A stretch of DNA of 44,556 bases from Ectothiorhodospiraceae bacterium (GTDB lineage Bacteria > Pseudomonadota > Gammaproteobacteria > Nitrococcales > Aquisalimonadaceae), in contig JAFIFU010000027.1 of the NCBI GenBank assembly GCA_020831885.1, forward strand, positions 1-44,556, given 5' to 3'. Under the pieces are notes generated by a model, which ran no database searches, was not told the DNA's origin, and saw only the letters and a list, made by a program, of their open reading frames with translations. Below are positions 16,366 through 24,637 of the stretch, piece by piece. A program made the position numbers and the translations under genes. Every line of letters starts with the position of its first letter. Positions within the stretch are counted from its first letter, which is position 1.

Positions 16366-17225
16366 CGGGAGGAGGGTTGTTGGTTGTTGACGCCGGGGAG
16401 CCATTGGAGGACGGTCTGGTAGAGCCATTGGCGGTCGGTGCGATCGCTCAGGATGTGGTTGGCCTGGGGGCGCCATTCCACCTGCAGCACCGGGGATCGG
16501 GGCGACAGCTTCAGGCTGTCCGCGACCTGCCCCGGGTAATTGCAATACCGGTGCGCGCCGCCGGTGAGCACGTACAACAAGCGGACGCCGTCCGCCTCCA
16601 ACTGCTTCGCCTTTTCCTGCATGGCCTCCGGCGGGTCGGTGAGCAGGCCGTAATGATCCGGCGGCAGCACGTCGTCTTCACTCCCCAGGCGGTCCTTCAG
16701 CCTTAACGCAATCGACCGGCCCGACACCACGTTCAACCACGAACGCGCACTGGTTAGCCGCTGCTTCATCTTCTCCCGTCGGAATCCGGGGGTCTCGTGC
16801 ACCATGGGGTCGATCAGCACCAGACCACGGACCCGCGGATCGGTCGGGGCCACGTGGAACGCATTGTCGGCGCCGGAACACAGGCCGATGAGCACGACGC
16901 CGCCGGGGCAACGCCCGTCCTCCAGAGCCAGGGTGATGGCATCATCGATATCCTGTTTCACGATCTCCGTGAGCGGCGCTTCCCGGCGGGGCAAGGCGCT
17001 GTCGCCGATCCCCGAGAGATCGAAACGGAAGCTGCGGTAGCCTGCCTCCGCCAGGGTCCGCGCCAGTTGCACGGTGAAACGGCTCGCTCCCACCCGGTGG
17101 ATGATGCCGGCATTGAGCAACACCACCGCCACGGGCATCTCCGGCCCCTGGCGCGGCTCCGAGAAAAGCCCCAGCAGATTGCCTTCGCGCCCGAAGACCC
17201 GGCCCTGTTCCCTTATGTCACCCAC
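16353..17225 (-). CDS. alpha/beta hydrolase, exosortase A system-associated type 1-like
   Basis: A 290-residue cytoplasmic alpha/beta hydrolase. The oxyanion/strand region VAVVLLNAG is followed by FRFDLSGIGDS. The nucleophile elbow is GLCSG, which puts a cysteine, not a serine, at the central position. Late in the chain QANHILS supplies the probable catalytic histidine and DP(M)VHE lies near the acid position. This pattern fits the hydrolase 1 family found with exosortase A loci (TIGR03100-like). Next to two thioesterase-less NRPSs it could release or edit carrier-bound product. The start is a GTG at 17225, 13 bases inside the preceding gene, with GGGG about 10 bases upstream. The C-terminus (VGR, stop) is encoded by repeat DNA. 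Confidence 0.75.
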   Translation of the reverse strand: MGDIREQGRVFGREGNLLGLFSEPRQGPEMPVAVVLLNAGIIHRVGASRFTVQLARTLAEAGYRSFRFDLSGIGDSALPRREAPLTEIVKQDIDDAITLALEDGRCPGGVVLIGLCSGADNAFHVAPTDPRVRGLVLIDPMVHETPGFRREKMKQRLTSARSWLNVVSGRSIALRLKDRLGSEDDVLPPDHYGLLTDPPEAMQEKAKQLEADGVRLLYVLTGGAHRYCNYPGQVADSLKLSPRSPVLQVEWRPQANHILSDRTDRQWLYQTVLQWLPGVNNQQPSSRVGR

Positions 17226-17944
17226 GCTGCAATCCCCTTGGACAATTCATAGGGCACGGCACCGGCACCGAAATCCCGCTCCTCTTCCCAGCAACGGGGC
17301 GCCTCCACGGCAACCGTTTCCACCTGCCGCGCCTGAAGCCCCAGCGCCTCCGGTTCCGGCACCGCCCCGGAACCGGCCAGCAGTACCCGGGCCCGCGTTC
17401 CGGGCAGACCCGCCAGGTGGGCATCGGCCAGTTCCCCCAGGAAGGCGGCGGACAGCTCGAACCCCTGGCGTTGCAGGGGCTCCCCGGAAGCCTCTTCATC
17501 GGCGATCCCCAATTCGGCCAGGTAATCCGGGCCGGAGGGCACGGAATCCCACAGCACCAACTGGTTCACCTGCCGCGGCCGGCGGCCCGCCAGCCGCGCG
17601 GCCACGAGGCCGCCGAAGCGCAGGCCGATGACACTGGCCTTGTTCACGGACGCCAACCGCAAAACCTCGTCCAGCGCCCACTCCGCATCCTCGACGCAAC
17701 CGCTCAACGTGACCTCCGTGGCCTCGCCGAAGGAGTCGCCGGTACCGTAATAGTCGAAGCGGAACACGTCCATGCCGGCCCGGGCCAGCAGATCCCCCAG
17801 GTGCTTGAGCGAGCGATGGGCCCGCAGGGCTTCGAAACCCCAGGGATTGAGCAGCAGGACCGCCCGACGCTTCCTGGGCTCGGCCGCCGGCGTGTAGACG
17901 CCGAACAGCAGCCGCTCCCGGGTTCCGAAATGCACGGGCATCAT
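17213..17944 (-). CDS. alpha/beta hydrolase-fold protein, exosortase A system-associated type 2-like
   Basis: The 243-residue protein has the fold markers AVLLLNPWGFEALRAHRSLK and VFRFDYYGTGDSFGE. The nucleophile elbow, however, reads GLRFG: arginine stands where Ser or Cys should be, so ordinary hydrolase chemistry is unlikely. The exosortase-associated hydrolase 2 family (TIGR03101-like) as I recall it has a similar GLRLG, so this may be a family trait rather than decay. The start overlaps the NRPS 2 stop by four bases (ATGA at 17941-17944) and its own end overlaps the hydrolase 1 start, so the three are one translation unit. A binding or chaperone role for its neighbour is possible. Confidence 0.7.
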   Translation of the reverse strand: MMPVHFGTRERLLFGVYTPAAEPRKRRAVLLLNPWGFEALRAHRSLKHLGDLLARAGMDVFRFDYYGTGDSFGEATEVTLSGCVEDAEWALDEVLRLASVNKASVIGLRFGGLVAARLAGRRPRQVNQLVLWDSVPSGPDYLAELGIADEEASGEPLQRQGFELSAAFLGELADAHLAGLPGTRARVLLAGSGAVPEPEALGLQARQVETVAVEAPRCWEEERDFGAGAVPYELSKGIAAWVT

Positions 17945-20900
17945 GCCTGTTCACCCTCCGGCAGGCGGCAGCCGTTGGCCTCCGCCTGGGCGGCCAGTTG
18001 CGCCACCGACAGATAGTAGAATTCCCGGGGCTGGAGCCCGGCGCCGGGCAGGCGTTTGTCCAGCGCCGCCAGCACGCGCATGGCCATCAGGGAATGCCCC
18101 CCCAGTTCGAAAAAGTTGTCGTGCCGACCCACCCGGCCCACGTCCAGATACCCCTGCCAGACATCCGCCAGGACGCGCTCCGCCGGGGACTCCGGCGCCT
18201 CATACTCCGGTTGTCCGGCCGCGCTGGCCAGGGGATCCGGCAGGGCCTTGCGATCCACCTTGCCGTTGGGGGTCAGCGGCATGGATTCCATGGGCACCAG
18301 CAGCCCGGGCACCATGTAGTGGGGCAGGGTCTCCATCAGGTGCCGGCGCATCTCGCCGGCCAGCAATTCCTGCCCGGGCTCGAACACCACGTAGGCCACC
18401 AGGCGTTTGTCCTCCGCCTCTCCCCGGGCCACCACCACCGCCTGGCGGATCTCCGGCAGCGCCTCCAGACCGGCCTCGATCTCCCCGGCCTCGATCCGGT
18501 AACCGTGCACCTTGAGCTGGAAATCCACCCGTCCCAGGTGCTCCAGCCGGCCGTCCGGCGTCCACCGGCCCAGATCGCCGGTCCCGTACATGCGTTCGCC
18601 CTCCACGAACGGATCCGGCCGGAAACGCTCCTCCGTCAGGTCGGGGCGGCCATGGTAGCCGCGGGCCACACCGCTGCCGGCGATCCAGATTTCCCCATGA
18701 ACGCCATCCGGCACCAGTTGCCCGGCCTCGTCCAGCACGTACACCCGGGTGTTCGCCAGCGGCCGCCCCACCCGCACCGGGCCCACGCTGGCAAGCCGTT
18801 CCGCGGTGGACCAGATCGTGGTCTCGGTGGGGCCGTAGAGGTTCCAGACCGCCTCACCCCGCTCCAGCAGGCCGGGAACCAGCCCTTCCGGCAGTGCCTC
18901 CCCACCGCACAGCAGCAGCCGCAACCCACCGCCCCAGCCGGCATCCAGCAGCATGCGCCAACTGGCCGGCGTTGCCTGCATGACCGTGGCGCCGCTCGCG
19001 TCCAGCAGCTCCGCCAGGGCGCCGCCGTCGCTGGCGGTATCGGTATCGGCGATCAGCACCCCGGCGCCGACGCACAGGGGCAGAAACAGCTCCAGGCCGG
19101 CGATATCGAAGGACAGCGTGGTCACCGCCAGCAGCCGGTCCTCCGGATCCAGCCCCAGGTCATCCCGCATGGAGCCGAGAAAGTTGCGCAGCGCCCCGTG
19201 GGGGATCTCCACGCCCTTGGGCCGCCCGGTGGAGCCGGACGTGTAGATCACATAGGCCAGATCATCCGCTCCGGGCATGTGTTCCGGAACCGCATCCGCC
19301 GCCGCTTCCAGCAAGGCCTCCGGCGGAACCAGCGCCGCCTCGCCGAATGCCGCACCGGGGTCGTCGGTGATCACCAGACGTGCGCCGCTATCCTCCACCA
19401 TGTAGCGCAGCCGCTCCGGGGGGAAGTCCGGGTCCAGCGGCACGTAGGCGGCGCCGGCGCGGAGAATCCCCAGTACCACCGCCAGCATGGGTGCGCCCCG
19501 TTCCAGGTTCACCCCCACCAGCCCGCCGGAGCCCAGCCCCCGCCCGGCGAGCCCCGCCGCCACACGTTCGGCAAGCGCCCACAACTGCGCGTAAGTCCAG
19601 CACTCGCCGGCTTCATCCTCCACCGCCAGCGCGTCACTCCGCCGGGCGGCCTGCTCCCGGACCCATTCCAGAAAGCTGCCGGTAGCCAGCTCCGGGACAA
19701 CCCGCCCGGCGCGTTCCCGCACCAGGGCCTGCTGCTCCGCCTCGTTCAGCAACGGCAGGGAGAGCACCGGGGCATCCGGGTCCTGCACCACGGCCCGGGC
19801 CAGACGTTCGAAGCGCTGCGCCATTCCCTCCACGAAATCCCGGTGGAACAGATCGATGTCGTACTCGAAGTCGCAGATCAGGGCATCTTCGCGCTCCACC
19901 GCGTACAGCGCGATATCGCTGATCGCGCCGCGACGCTCCAGCCGCACCTCCTCCACCACCAGATCATGGAAGGCCGGTGGCGCATCCAGACGCTCGTAGG
20001 TGAGCATGGCCTGCACCAGCGGCGCCCGGCTGGAATCCCGCCGGATATCCAGGGCCCCCACCACACGGTCGAACGGGATGGCGGCAAACTCCAGGCTTTC
20101 CAGCACGGCGCTCAGTGCCTGTTCCACCAGGGTGGCAAAGGTGCTGGTCCGGTCCAGCCGGGCGCGCATGGCCATGACGTTGAGGAGGAAGCCGACCATC
20201 CCTTCGGTGGCGGAATCGGAGCGCCCCGCCTCGGCCACCCCCACCACCAGGTCCTGCTGCCGGCTGTACCGGGCCAACAGCAACTGGAACAGGGCCAGCA
20301 CCATCATGAACGGGGTGGCCCCCAGCTCCCGCCCCAGGCTGGTCAACTGCCGGCGCAGGGCCGGTTCCAGCACCACCGTGACCACGTCGCCCCGGTGCCG
20401 TTGCTCGCTGCCGCGCGGGTAAGACGTGGGCAGCTCCAGCGGCGGTGCGTGGGACAATGTCTCCTGCCAGTACTGGAGGCCGTCGGACAGCAGTTCCCCG
20501 TCCTCTTCCAGCATCCGCCGCTGTTGTTCCGCCAGGGCGAAGAAATCCTCCCCCCGGGGCGGCAGCCCGGCTTGGGTGCCGGCCACCTGTTCCCCGTAGA
20601 GCGCCGCCAGTTCCCGCTGCACCTGAATCCAGGACTGGCTGTCCGCGGCCATTTCATGCACGGCCAGCACCAGCAGGTGATCCGTGTCCCCAAGCCGGTA
20701 AAGCAGCGGGCGGAACAGCGGCCCCTGCTCCAGATCGTAGGGCGCCGCCACGGCGTCGGAGGCCCGTGCCACGGCGGCGTCCAGCGGCGTGGCTTCACCG
20801 GAGAGATCCTCCACCGGCAGGGATACAGGCCCGGGGGGCGGAACATCCACCACGGGCAGACCGTCCGCGGCCGGGTAGCGGGCCCGTAGAACCGCATGCC

Positions 20901-21090
20901 GGGCGATCAGTCGGGCCAGAGCCCGCTCCAGCGCCTCCACCGCCAGGGGACCCTGCAAGCGCAACGCGGCGGCGCGATTGTAGGCCGCGCCCACGTGCTC
21001 CAGCTTATCCAGCACCCAGAGCCGCTCCTGGGCATGGGACGGGCGAACCGGTTGTTGCCCGGCCGGGTGGGAAACGTCGACACTGTCCAT
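17941..21090 (-). CDS. NRPS 2: C-A-T module with a degenerate condensation motif
   Basis: About 1049 residues. The condensation domain starts near residue 15 (RPSHAQERLW). Its catalytic HHxxxDG is HEMAADS at 145-151, the second, catalytic His being Glu and the Gly being Ser. The adenylation domain runs from about 460: A3 YTSGSTGRPKG at 616, A4 FDIAGLEL at 661, A5 NLYGPTETT at 750, then GYRIEAGEIE and NGKVDRKAL. The carrier domain has LGGHSL with Ser1000. No thioesterase follows. My code reading, D-I-L-Q-C-G-L-I-W, is again glycine-like. I choose the ATG at 21090, preceded by GGAGG at about 10 bases. ATGs at 21114 and 21132 are alternatives; the latter would share the bases CATG with the divergent PPTase start. 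The enzyme heads an operon with the two hydrolases. Confidence 0.88.
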   Translation of the reverse strand: MDSVDVSHPAGQQPVRPSHAQERLWVLDKLEHVGAAYNRAAALRLQGPLAVEALERALARLIARHAVLRARYPAADGLPVVDVPPPGPVSLPVEDLSGEATPLDAAVARASDAVAAPYDLEQGPLFRPLLYRLGDTDHLLVLAVHEMAADSQSWIQVQRELAALYGEQVAGTQAGLPPRGEDFFALAEQQRRMLEEDGELLSDGLQYWQETLSHAPPLELPTSYPRGSEQRHRGDVVTVVLEPALRRQLTSLGRELGATPFMMVLALFQLLLARYSRQQDLVVGVAEAGRSDSATEGMVGFLLNVMAMRARLDRTSTFATLVEQALSAVLESLEFAAIPFDRVVGALDIRRDSSRAPLVQAMLTYERLDAPPAFHDLVVEEVRLERRGAISDIALYAVEREDALICDFEYDIDLFHRDFVEGMAQRFERLARAVVQDPDAPVLSLPLLNEAEQQALVRERAGRVVPELATGSFLEWVREQAARRSDALAVEDEAGECWTYAQLWALAERVAAGLAGRGLGSGGLVGVNLERGAPMLAVVLGILRAGAAYVPLDPDFPPERLRYMVEDSGARLVITDDPGAAFGEAALVPPEALLEAAADAVPEHMPGADDLAYVIYTSGSTGRPKGVEIPHGALRNFLGSMRDDLGLDPEDRLLAVTTLSFDIAGLELFLPLCVGAGVLIADTDTASDGGALAELLDASGATVMQATPASWRMLLDAGWGGGLRLLLCGGEALPEGLVPGLLERGEAVWNLYGPTETTIWSTAERLASVGPVRVGRPLANTRVYVLDEAGQLVPDGVHGEIWIAGSGVARGYHGRPDLTEERFRPDPFVEGERMYGTGDLGRWTPDGRLEHLGRVDFQLKVHGYRIEAGEIEAGLEALPEIRQAVVVARGEAEDKRLVAYVVFEPGQELLAGEMRRHLMETLPHYMVPGLLVPMESMPLTPNGKVDRKALPDPLASAAGQPEYEAPESPAERVLADVWQGYLDVGRVGRHDNFFELGGHSLMAMRVLAALDKRLPGAGLQPREFYYLSVAQLAAQAEANGCRLPEGEQA

Positions 21091-21130
21091 CCCGGACCCA
21101 CCTCCGTCGGTCATTATTGGTTGGAGAACC

Positions 21131-21847
21131 ATGCTAGCACTCCGCGCCGATGCCGTTCATCTGGTTCAGCAGCGGCTGGACGCCCCCTGGGCGGCGCCGC
21201 TGCCCGCGGAGGCGTACCTGACGGGAGCCGAGCGCCGGCGCGTGGACCGGCTGCGCTTCCCCCATCTACGCCGGCGGGCGGCCCGTTCCCGGGCCCTGCT
21301 GCGGCTGCTGCTGGGGGCGGTCCGCGGCGAGTCGCCACACGCCGTGCCCATTGCCCTTGGCGAACAGGGGAAACCCAGGTGCCCGGGCGGGCCCGCCTTC
21401 AATCTCAGTCACGCGGACGAGGACTGGCTGCTGGCCCTGACCCCGGACGGGCGGCTGGGGGTGGACCTGGAACGGGTGCGGCCGCTGGATGATCTGGACG
21501 CCGTGGCGGGAATGAACTTCTCCCAACGGGAGCTGGAGGCACTGACCCGGGTACCGGAGGCATCCAGGCTGCGGGCCTTCTACCGCTGCTGGACGCGGAA
21601 GGAGGCCCTGGTCAAGGCCATGGGCGGCGGCCTGAGCCTGCCCCTGCAGCAGTTCTCCGTGGCCGTGACCGGGGGGGAGCGCAATTGCCTCACGGAGCTG
21701 TCGCTCCCGGGGGAATCCCTGACCGCCTGGCGGGTCCTGCCGGCACTGGACACCGACGACCGGGTGGCGGCCGTGGCCCTGGACGACAGCCGGCCGCGGC
21801 AGCTCATTCATCACTCCGCGGAGGACTTCCTGTCCAGGCGCCGGTGA
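21131..21847 (+). CDS. Sfp-type 4'-phosphopantetheinyl transferase
   Basis: The enzyme transfers phosphopantetheine from CoA to the serine of carrier domains, turning apo-NRPS into its active form. In the 238-residue protein the magnesium motif GVDLE is at 110-114 and the second motif WTRKEALVKAMG at 154-165; the length and FNLSHADED region fit the Sfp/Gsp class. GGAG lies 5 bases before the ATG. It is divergent from NRPS 2 and about 6 kb from NRPS 1, so it very likely primes Ser1000 of NRPS 2, Ser1373 of NRPS 1 and perhaps the free-standing ACP. Its last 37 bases overlap the end of the convergent acetyltransferase gene. Confidence 0.9.
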   Translation: MLALRADAVHLVQQRLDAPWAAPLPAEAYLTGAERRRVDRLRFPHLRRRAARSRALLRLLLGAVRGESPHAVPIALGEQGKPRCPGGPAFNLSHADEDWLLALTPDGRLGVDLERVRPLDDLDAVAGMNFSQRELEALTRVPEASRLRAFYRCWTRKEALVKAMGGGLSLPLQQFSVAVTGGERNCLTELSLPGESLTAWRVLPALDTDDRVAAVALDDSRPRQLIHHSAEDFLSRRR

Positions 21848-22929
21848 ACCCGCAATAGCTGATGCTCCAGCCGGTTCTTCAGGGTCTTGCGCCGCAGGGC
21901 CACCCAGCACAGCTCGTTGGCGTCCTTGGCCAGCCGCCGCTTGTATTGGGCATCGCCGGCCAGGAAATCGTAACTGGTCATACCGAGGTCCAGGTTCCAC
22001 TCCACTGCCAGACTGTTGCACACCAGCCCCACCTGGTAATCCTCGAACTCCGCATAGTTGAAGCCGCTCTGGAGCATGGCCACATGACCGCGATGCACCA
22101 GGGTGTAGATATAACCCAGCGGCTTCTCCCCCGCGGAGAAGCGCAGGAGCTGAACGCGGCCGTCACCCAGCCCCGCGGTGATCACGTCCCGGTGAAACGC
22201 CTCCCAGCGCGGATTGGCGAATGAACCGGAACGCCCGCGGCTTTGCCAGTAGCGCTGGTGAAACTCCTTCAGCCCGTCGAAGTGGGCATGGGCCTCCTCC
22301 ACGGTGCGGGCCTGGTCCGTCCGCACCTCCCCCAGCTCGGCAAGCCGGCGCAGTTGCCGGCGGATCTGGTAGCGGGAGTTTTTGCCCAGGCTCTGCAACA
22401 GCGTGCGCCGCTGGGCACGCAGTCCCGTGAGATCCACATACCAGCAGGGTGAACGGTTGAGCTCGTCCACCAGGACCATCCCGCGACGGGTCGCTGCGGC
22501 CAGCAGGGGATCCTCCGCCCGCACGGCGCTCAACACCAGTTCCGACCAGGCGGCTTCCGCCAGAAACCAGTCCAGCATGGACTCGGCCACCGCCTGTTCA
22601 TAACCGCGCCGGATCACAAGTCCGTTGTATTCGATGACGAAATTGCTCCGTCCCCAGCCGGATTCATGCAGAAACAGCGTCCGGTTCGGGAAGCGGTGGA
22701 GGGCATAGCGGTCGCGGCCGCAGATCACGGCCAGCCCCACGTCCCGATCACCGTCCGTCCAGCGCAGCACCCGGGGGCGCGCCTGATCGCCGATATGGTC
22801 GAGCCAGGCACCGATCCAGAGCCAGGACTGGAAAAAGGAGATATCCGCCTCATGCTCCAGTGCAGTCCAGCGGTTGGCCAGGGCCGCCCGGTCCGACACC
22901 GGCTCCACGTGCACGGTGAGCTCTCCCAT
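21811..22929 (-). CDS. BcsL/CelD-like GNAT acetyltransferase
   Basis: The 372-residue protein matches the Acetyltransf_6 (CelD/BcsL) type found in polysaccharide clusters. An N-terminal half has FFQSWLWIGAWLDHIGD. A long basic helix region follows (LGKNSRYQIRRQLRRLAELG), and a C-terminal GNAT half has EKPLGYIYTLVHRGHVAMLQ, then YQVGLVCNSLAVEW. It probably acylates a sugar amine or an intermediate in the cytoplasm; the substrate is unknown. Its ATG overlaps the stop of the aldo/keto reductase by one base (TGATG), so the two are co-translated. The 3' end overlaps the PPTase gene. Confidence 0.7.
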   Translation of the reverse strand: MGELTVHVEPVSDRAALANRWTALEHEADISFFQSWLWIGAWLDHIGDQARPRVLRWTDGDRDVGLAVICGRDRYALHRFPNRTLFLHESGWGRSNFVIEYNGLVIRRGYEQAVAESMLDWFLAEAAWSELVLSAVRAEDPLLAAATRRGMVLVDELNRSPCWYVDLTGLRAQRRTLLQSLGKNSRYQIRRQLRRLAELGEVRTDQARTVEEAHAHFDGLKEFHQRYWQSRGRSGSFANPRWEAFHRDVITAGLGDGRVQLLRFSAGEKPLGYIYTLVHRGHVAMLQSGFNYAEFEDYQVGLVCNSLAVEWNLDLGMTSYDFLAGDAQYKRRLAKDANELCWVALRRKTLKNRLEHQLLRVHRRLDRKSSAE

Positions 22930-23888
22930 CAGGCACCCCTCCCGGCGAGCCGGCCCAGCCGGCGCCCCAGGCCGGCGAGCACCTGGGCCAGCGGGCCCTG
23001 GACACCCGGCAGTGCCCGGAAGCTCCGCTCCACGGCGCGCAGCAGGGCGCGGTCCGGCACCGCATCCAGGGCCCGGATGGCGCTGTCCACCCGGGCCTCG
23101 GACCGCGCCCCGGGAATGGGGACAAGGTTGTCCGACAAGCCCATCAACCAGGCCAGCACCAGTTCCTCCGCACTATAGCCCGCCTCCGCCGCCAGTTCCG
23201 CCAACGGTGCGCACGCGCGGACCGCCGCAACGCGATCAGGGCCGCCCAGGGGCGAATGCGCCAGGAACAGAATGCCCTGGCGGCGGCAGTACCCGATCAC
23301 CGGAGAGGGGCGGATGGACACGCCCCAGGGATTCATCTGGTTCTGCACCGAGGCGATGGGCACGATACGCCGGGCCTCGCGGATCTGCGGCACCGTCACA
23401 TTGCACAGCCCCACGGCGGCGATCTTGCCCTCCTCCCGCAGCCGGGCCAGGGCGCCCACGCTCTCGGACCAGGGAACCCGGGGGTCCGGCACGTGCAACT
23501 GGTAGAGGGGGATGCAATCCGTCTCCAGCGCGCGCAGACTGGCCTCGCAGGCACGGCGCAGGTGCTCCGGCCGGCCGTCCCGCCCCCAGCGCTCGCCCCG
23601 CCGGGTCATGCCGCCCTTGGTGGCAATGATCACATCCCCACGAACGCTCCCCGGCAGCGCCTGGGCCACCAGCCGTTCTCCATAGCCCAGTTCCCCGTCA
23701 TCCAGGCAGTAGACGTCGGCGGTATCGATCAGCCGCAGGCCCCGCTCCACCGCATGGCGGATCACCGCCAGGCTCCGCTCCCGTGGGGGACGGCCGCGCA
23801 GCCCCAGCGGCATGCACCCCAGACCCGGGCGGGCGGGAACGCGGCCGGCGATGGAGGCATGACTGGTAGTCAGGTGAACTGTCGCCAT
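22929..23888 (-). CDS. aldo/keto reductase
   Basis: A 319-residue NAD(P)H-dependent oxidoreductase of the AKR TIM-barrel fold. The catalytic tetrad is visible: Asp55 and Tyr60 in LIDTADVYC, Lys91 in IIATKGG and His132 in YQLHVPDP. The cofactor-binding end has PIPGARSEARVDS. The substrate is unknown; in this setting it could reduce a sugar or the carbonyl of a carrier-derived intermediate, but AKRs of this type are often general. It is the first gene of a two-gene operon with the CelD-like acetyltransferase and is divergent from the GNAT gene across 104 bases. Confidence 0.82.
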   Translation of the reverse strand: MATVHLTTSHASIAGRVPARPGLGCMPLGLRGRPPRERSLAVIRHAVERGLRLIDTADVYCLDDGELGYGERLVAQALPGSVRGDVIIATKGGMTRRGERWGRDGRPEHLRRACEASLRALETDCIPLYQLHVPDPRVPWSESVGALARLREEGKIAAVGLCNVTVPQIREARRIVPIASVQNQMNPWGVSIRPSPVIGYCRRQGILFLAHSPLGGPDRVAAVRACAPLAELAAEAGYSAEELVLAWLMGLSDNLVPIPGARSEARVDSAIRALDAVPDRALLRAVERSFRALPGVQGPLAQVLAGLGRRLGRLAGRGA

Positions 23889-23992
23889 AGAATGACATAA
23901 TGCTCCTGCTCAATCCCCGGGGCCCGGGGGTCCGGGGCCATCGCCGCCCCGATCGATGGGCAACGGCCCGCCATACACGCGACAGGTACGGC

Positions 23993-24637
23993 ATGCTCGG
24001 CAACTGGTTAAAAACCGTCAAGGGTCAGTCGCCATTCATCGTGGCCCAGGACCTGCTGAACAAACTGCCCAGCCGGTTTTTCCGGATGGGCCGGTTCCAC
24101 GTGCTGGACATCCAGGACCTGGGCAGCCTCCGGGTGCGGGGCGTGGGCAGCATCCGGGACGGCACCGCCGGGGACATCCCCGCCCTGTGCCAGCTCCAAC
24201 GCCGGAAGCGCGCCTTCACCCAGCGCTTCGCCGCCGGGGACCGGTGCCTGGTTGCGGAGCACCAGGGGGAGATCGTCGGCTACCTCTGGTACACCGAAGG
24301 GGATCGCCACGAGGACAGCCGGTTCAACTACGCCTTTTCCGTCCCCAGCCATTCCATCTTCGGTTACGACTGCTACATCGCCCCGCGCTACCGCCTGCGG
24401 GGCACCTGGCTTTTGCTGCAACAGCGCCTGTTGGAGAAGGCCTACGCCCTGGGCCGCAGTCATGTGACCTGCCATATCGACTACGGCAATACCGCCTCGC
24501 TGAAGGCGCATCTCCGACTGGGGTATACGCTCATCGGCGACGTGATCGTGGTGCGGGTGGGATCCCGGTGCTTCTCCCATGTCAGGCGCGGGCCACCGGT
24601 ACCGGCATCAGCGGCGGCAGGGACAGGTAGCGCGTAG
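23993..24637 (+). CDS. GNAT-family N-acetyltransferase
   Basis: The 214-residue protein has a GNAT core: DIPALCQLQRRK, then CLVAEHQGEIVGYLWYTEG (central strands) and YIAPRYRLRGTWLLLQQRLL (acetyl-CoA pyrophosphate loop region, although the RxxGxG/A motif is weak). NTASLKAHLRLGYTLIGDV is the usual C-terminal helix. Such PEP-CTERM/exosortase-associated acyltransferases are frequent in XrtA loci. The ATG at 23993 with AGG 8 bases upstream is preferred over an ATG at 23900. The last 56 bases overlap the convergent NAD-synthase-like gene. Confidence 0.65.
   Translation: MLGNWLKTVKGQSPFIVAQDLLNKLPSRFFRMGRFHVLDIQDLGSLRVRGVGSIRDGTAGDIPALCQLQRRKRAFTQRFAAGDRCLVAEHQGEIVGYLWYTEGDRHEDSRFNYAFSVPSHSIFGYDCYIAPRYRLRGTWLLLQQRLLEKAYALGRSHVTCHIDYGNTASLKAHLRLGYTLIGDVIVVRVGSRCFSHVRRGPPVPASAAAGTGSA

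Noticed and set aside
17998-20889. Long open frame (963 codons) on the plus strand across NRPS 2
   Set aside because: It is antisense to conserved NRPS domains, rich in His/Gln/Pro/Gly as expected for the mirror frame of GC-rich coding DNA, and has no recognisable domain.
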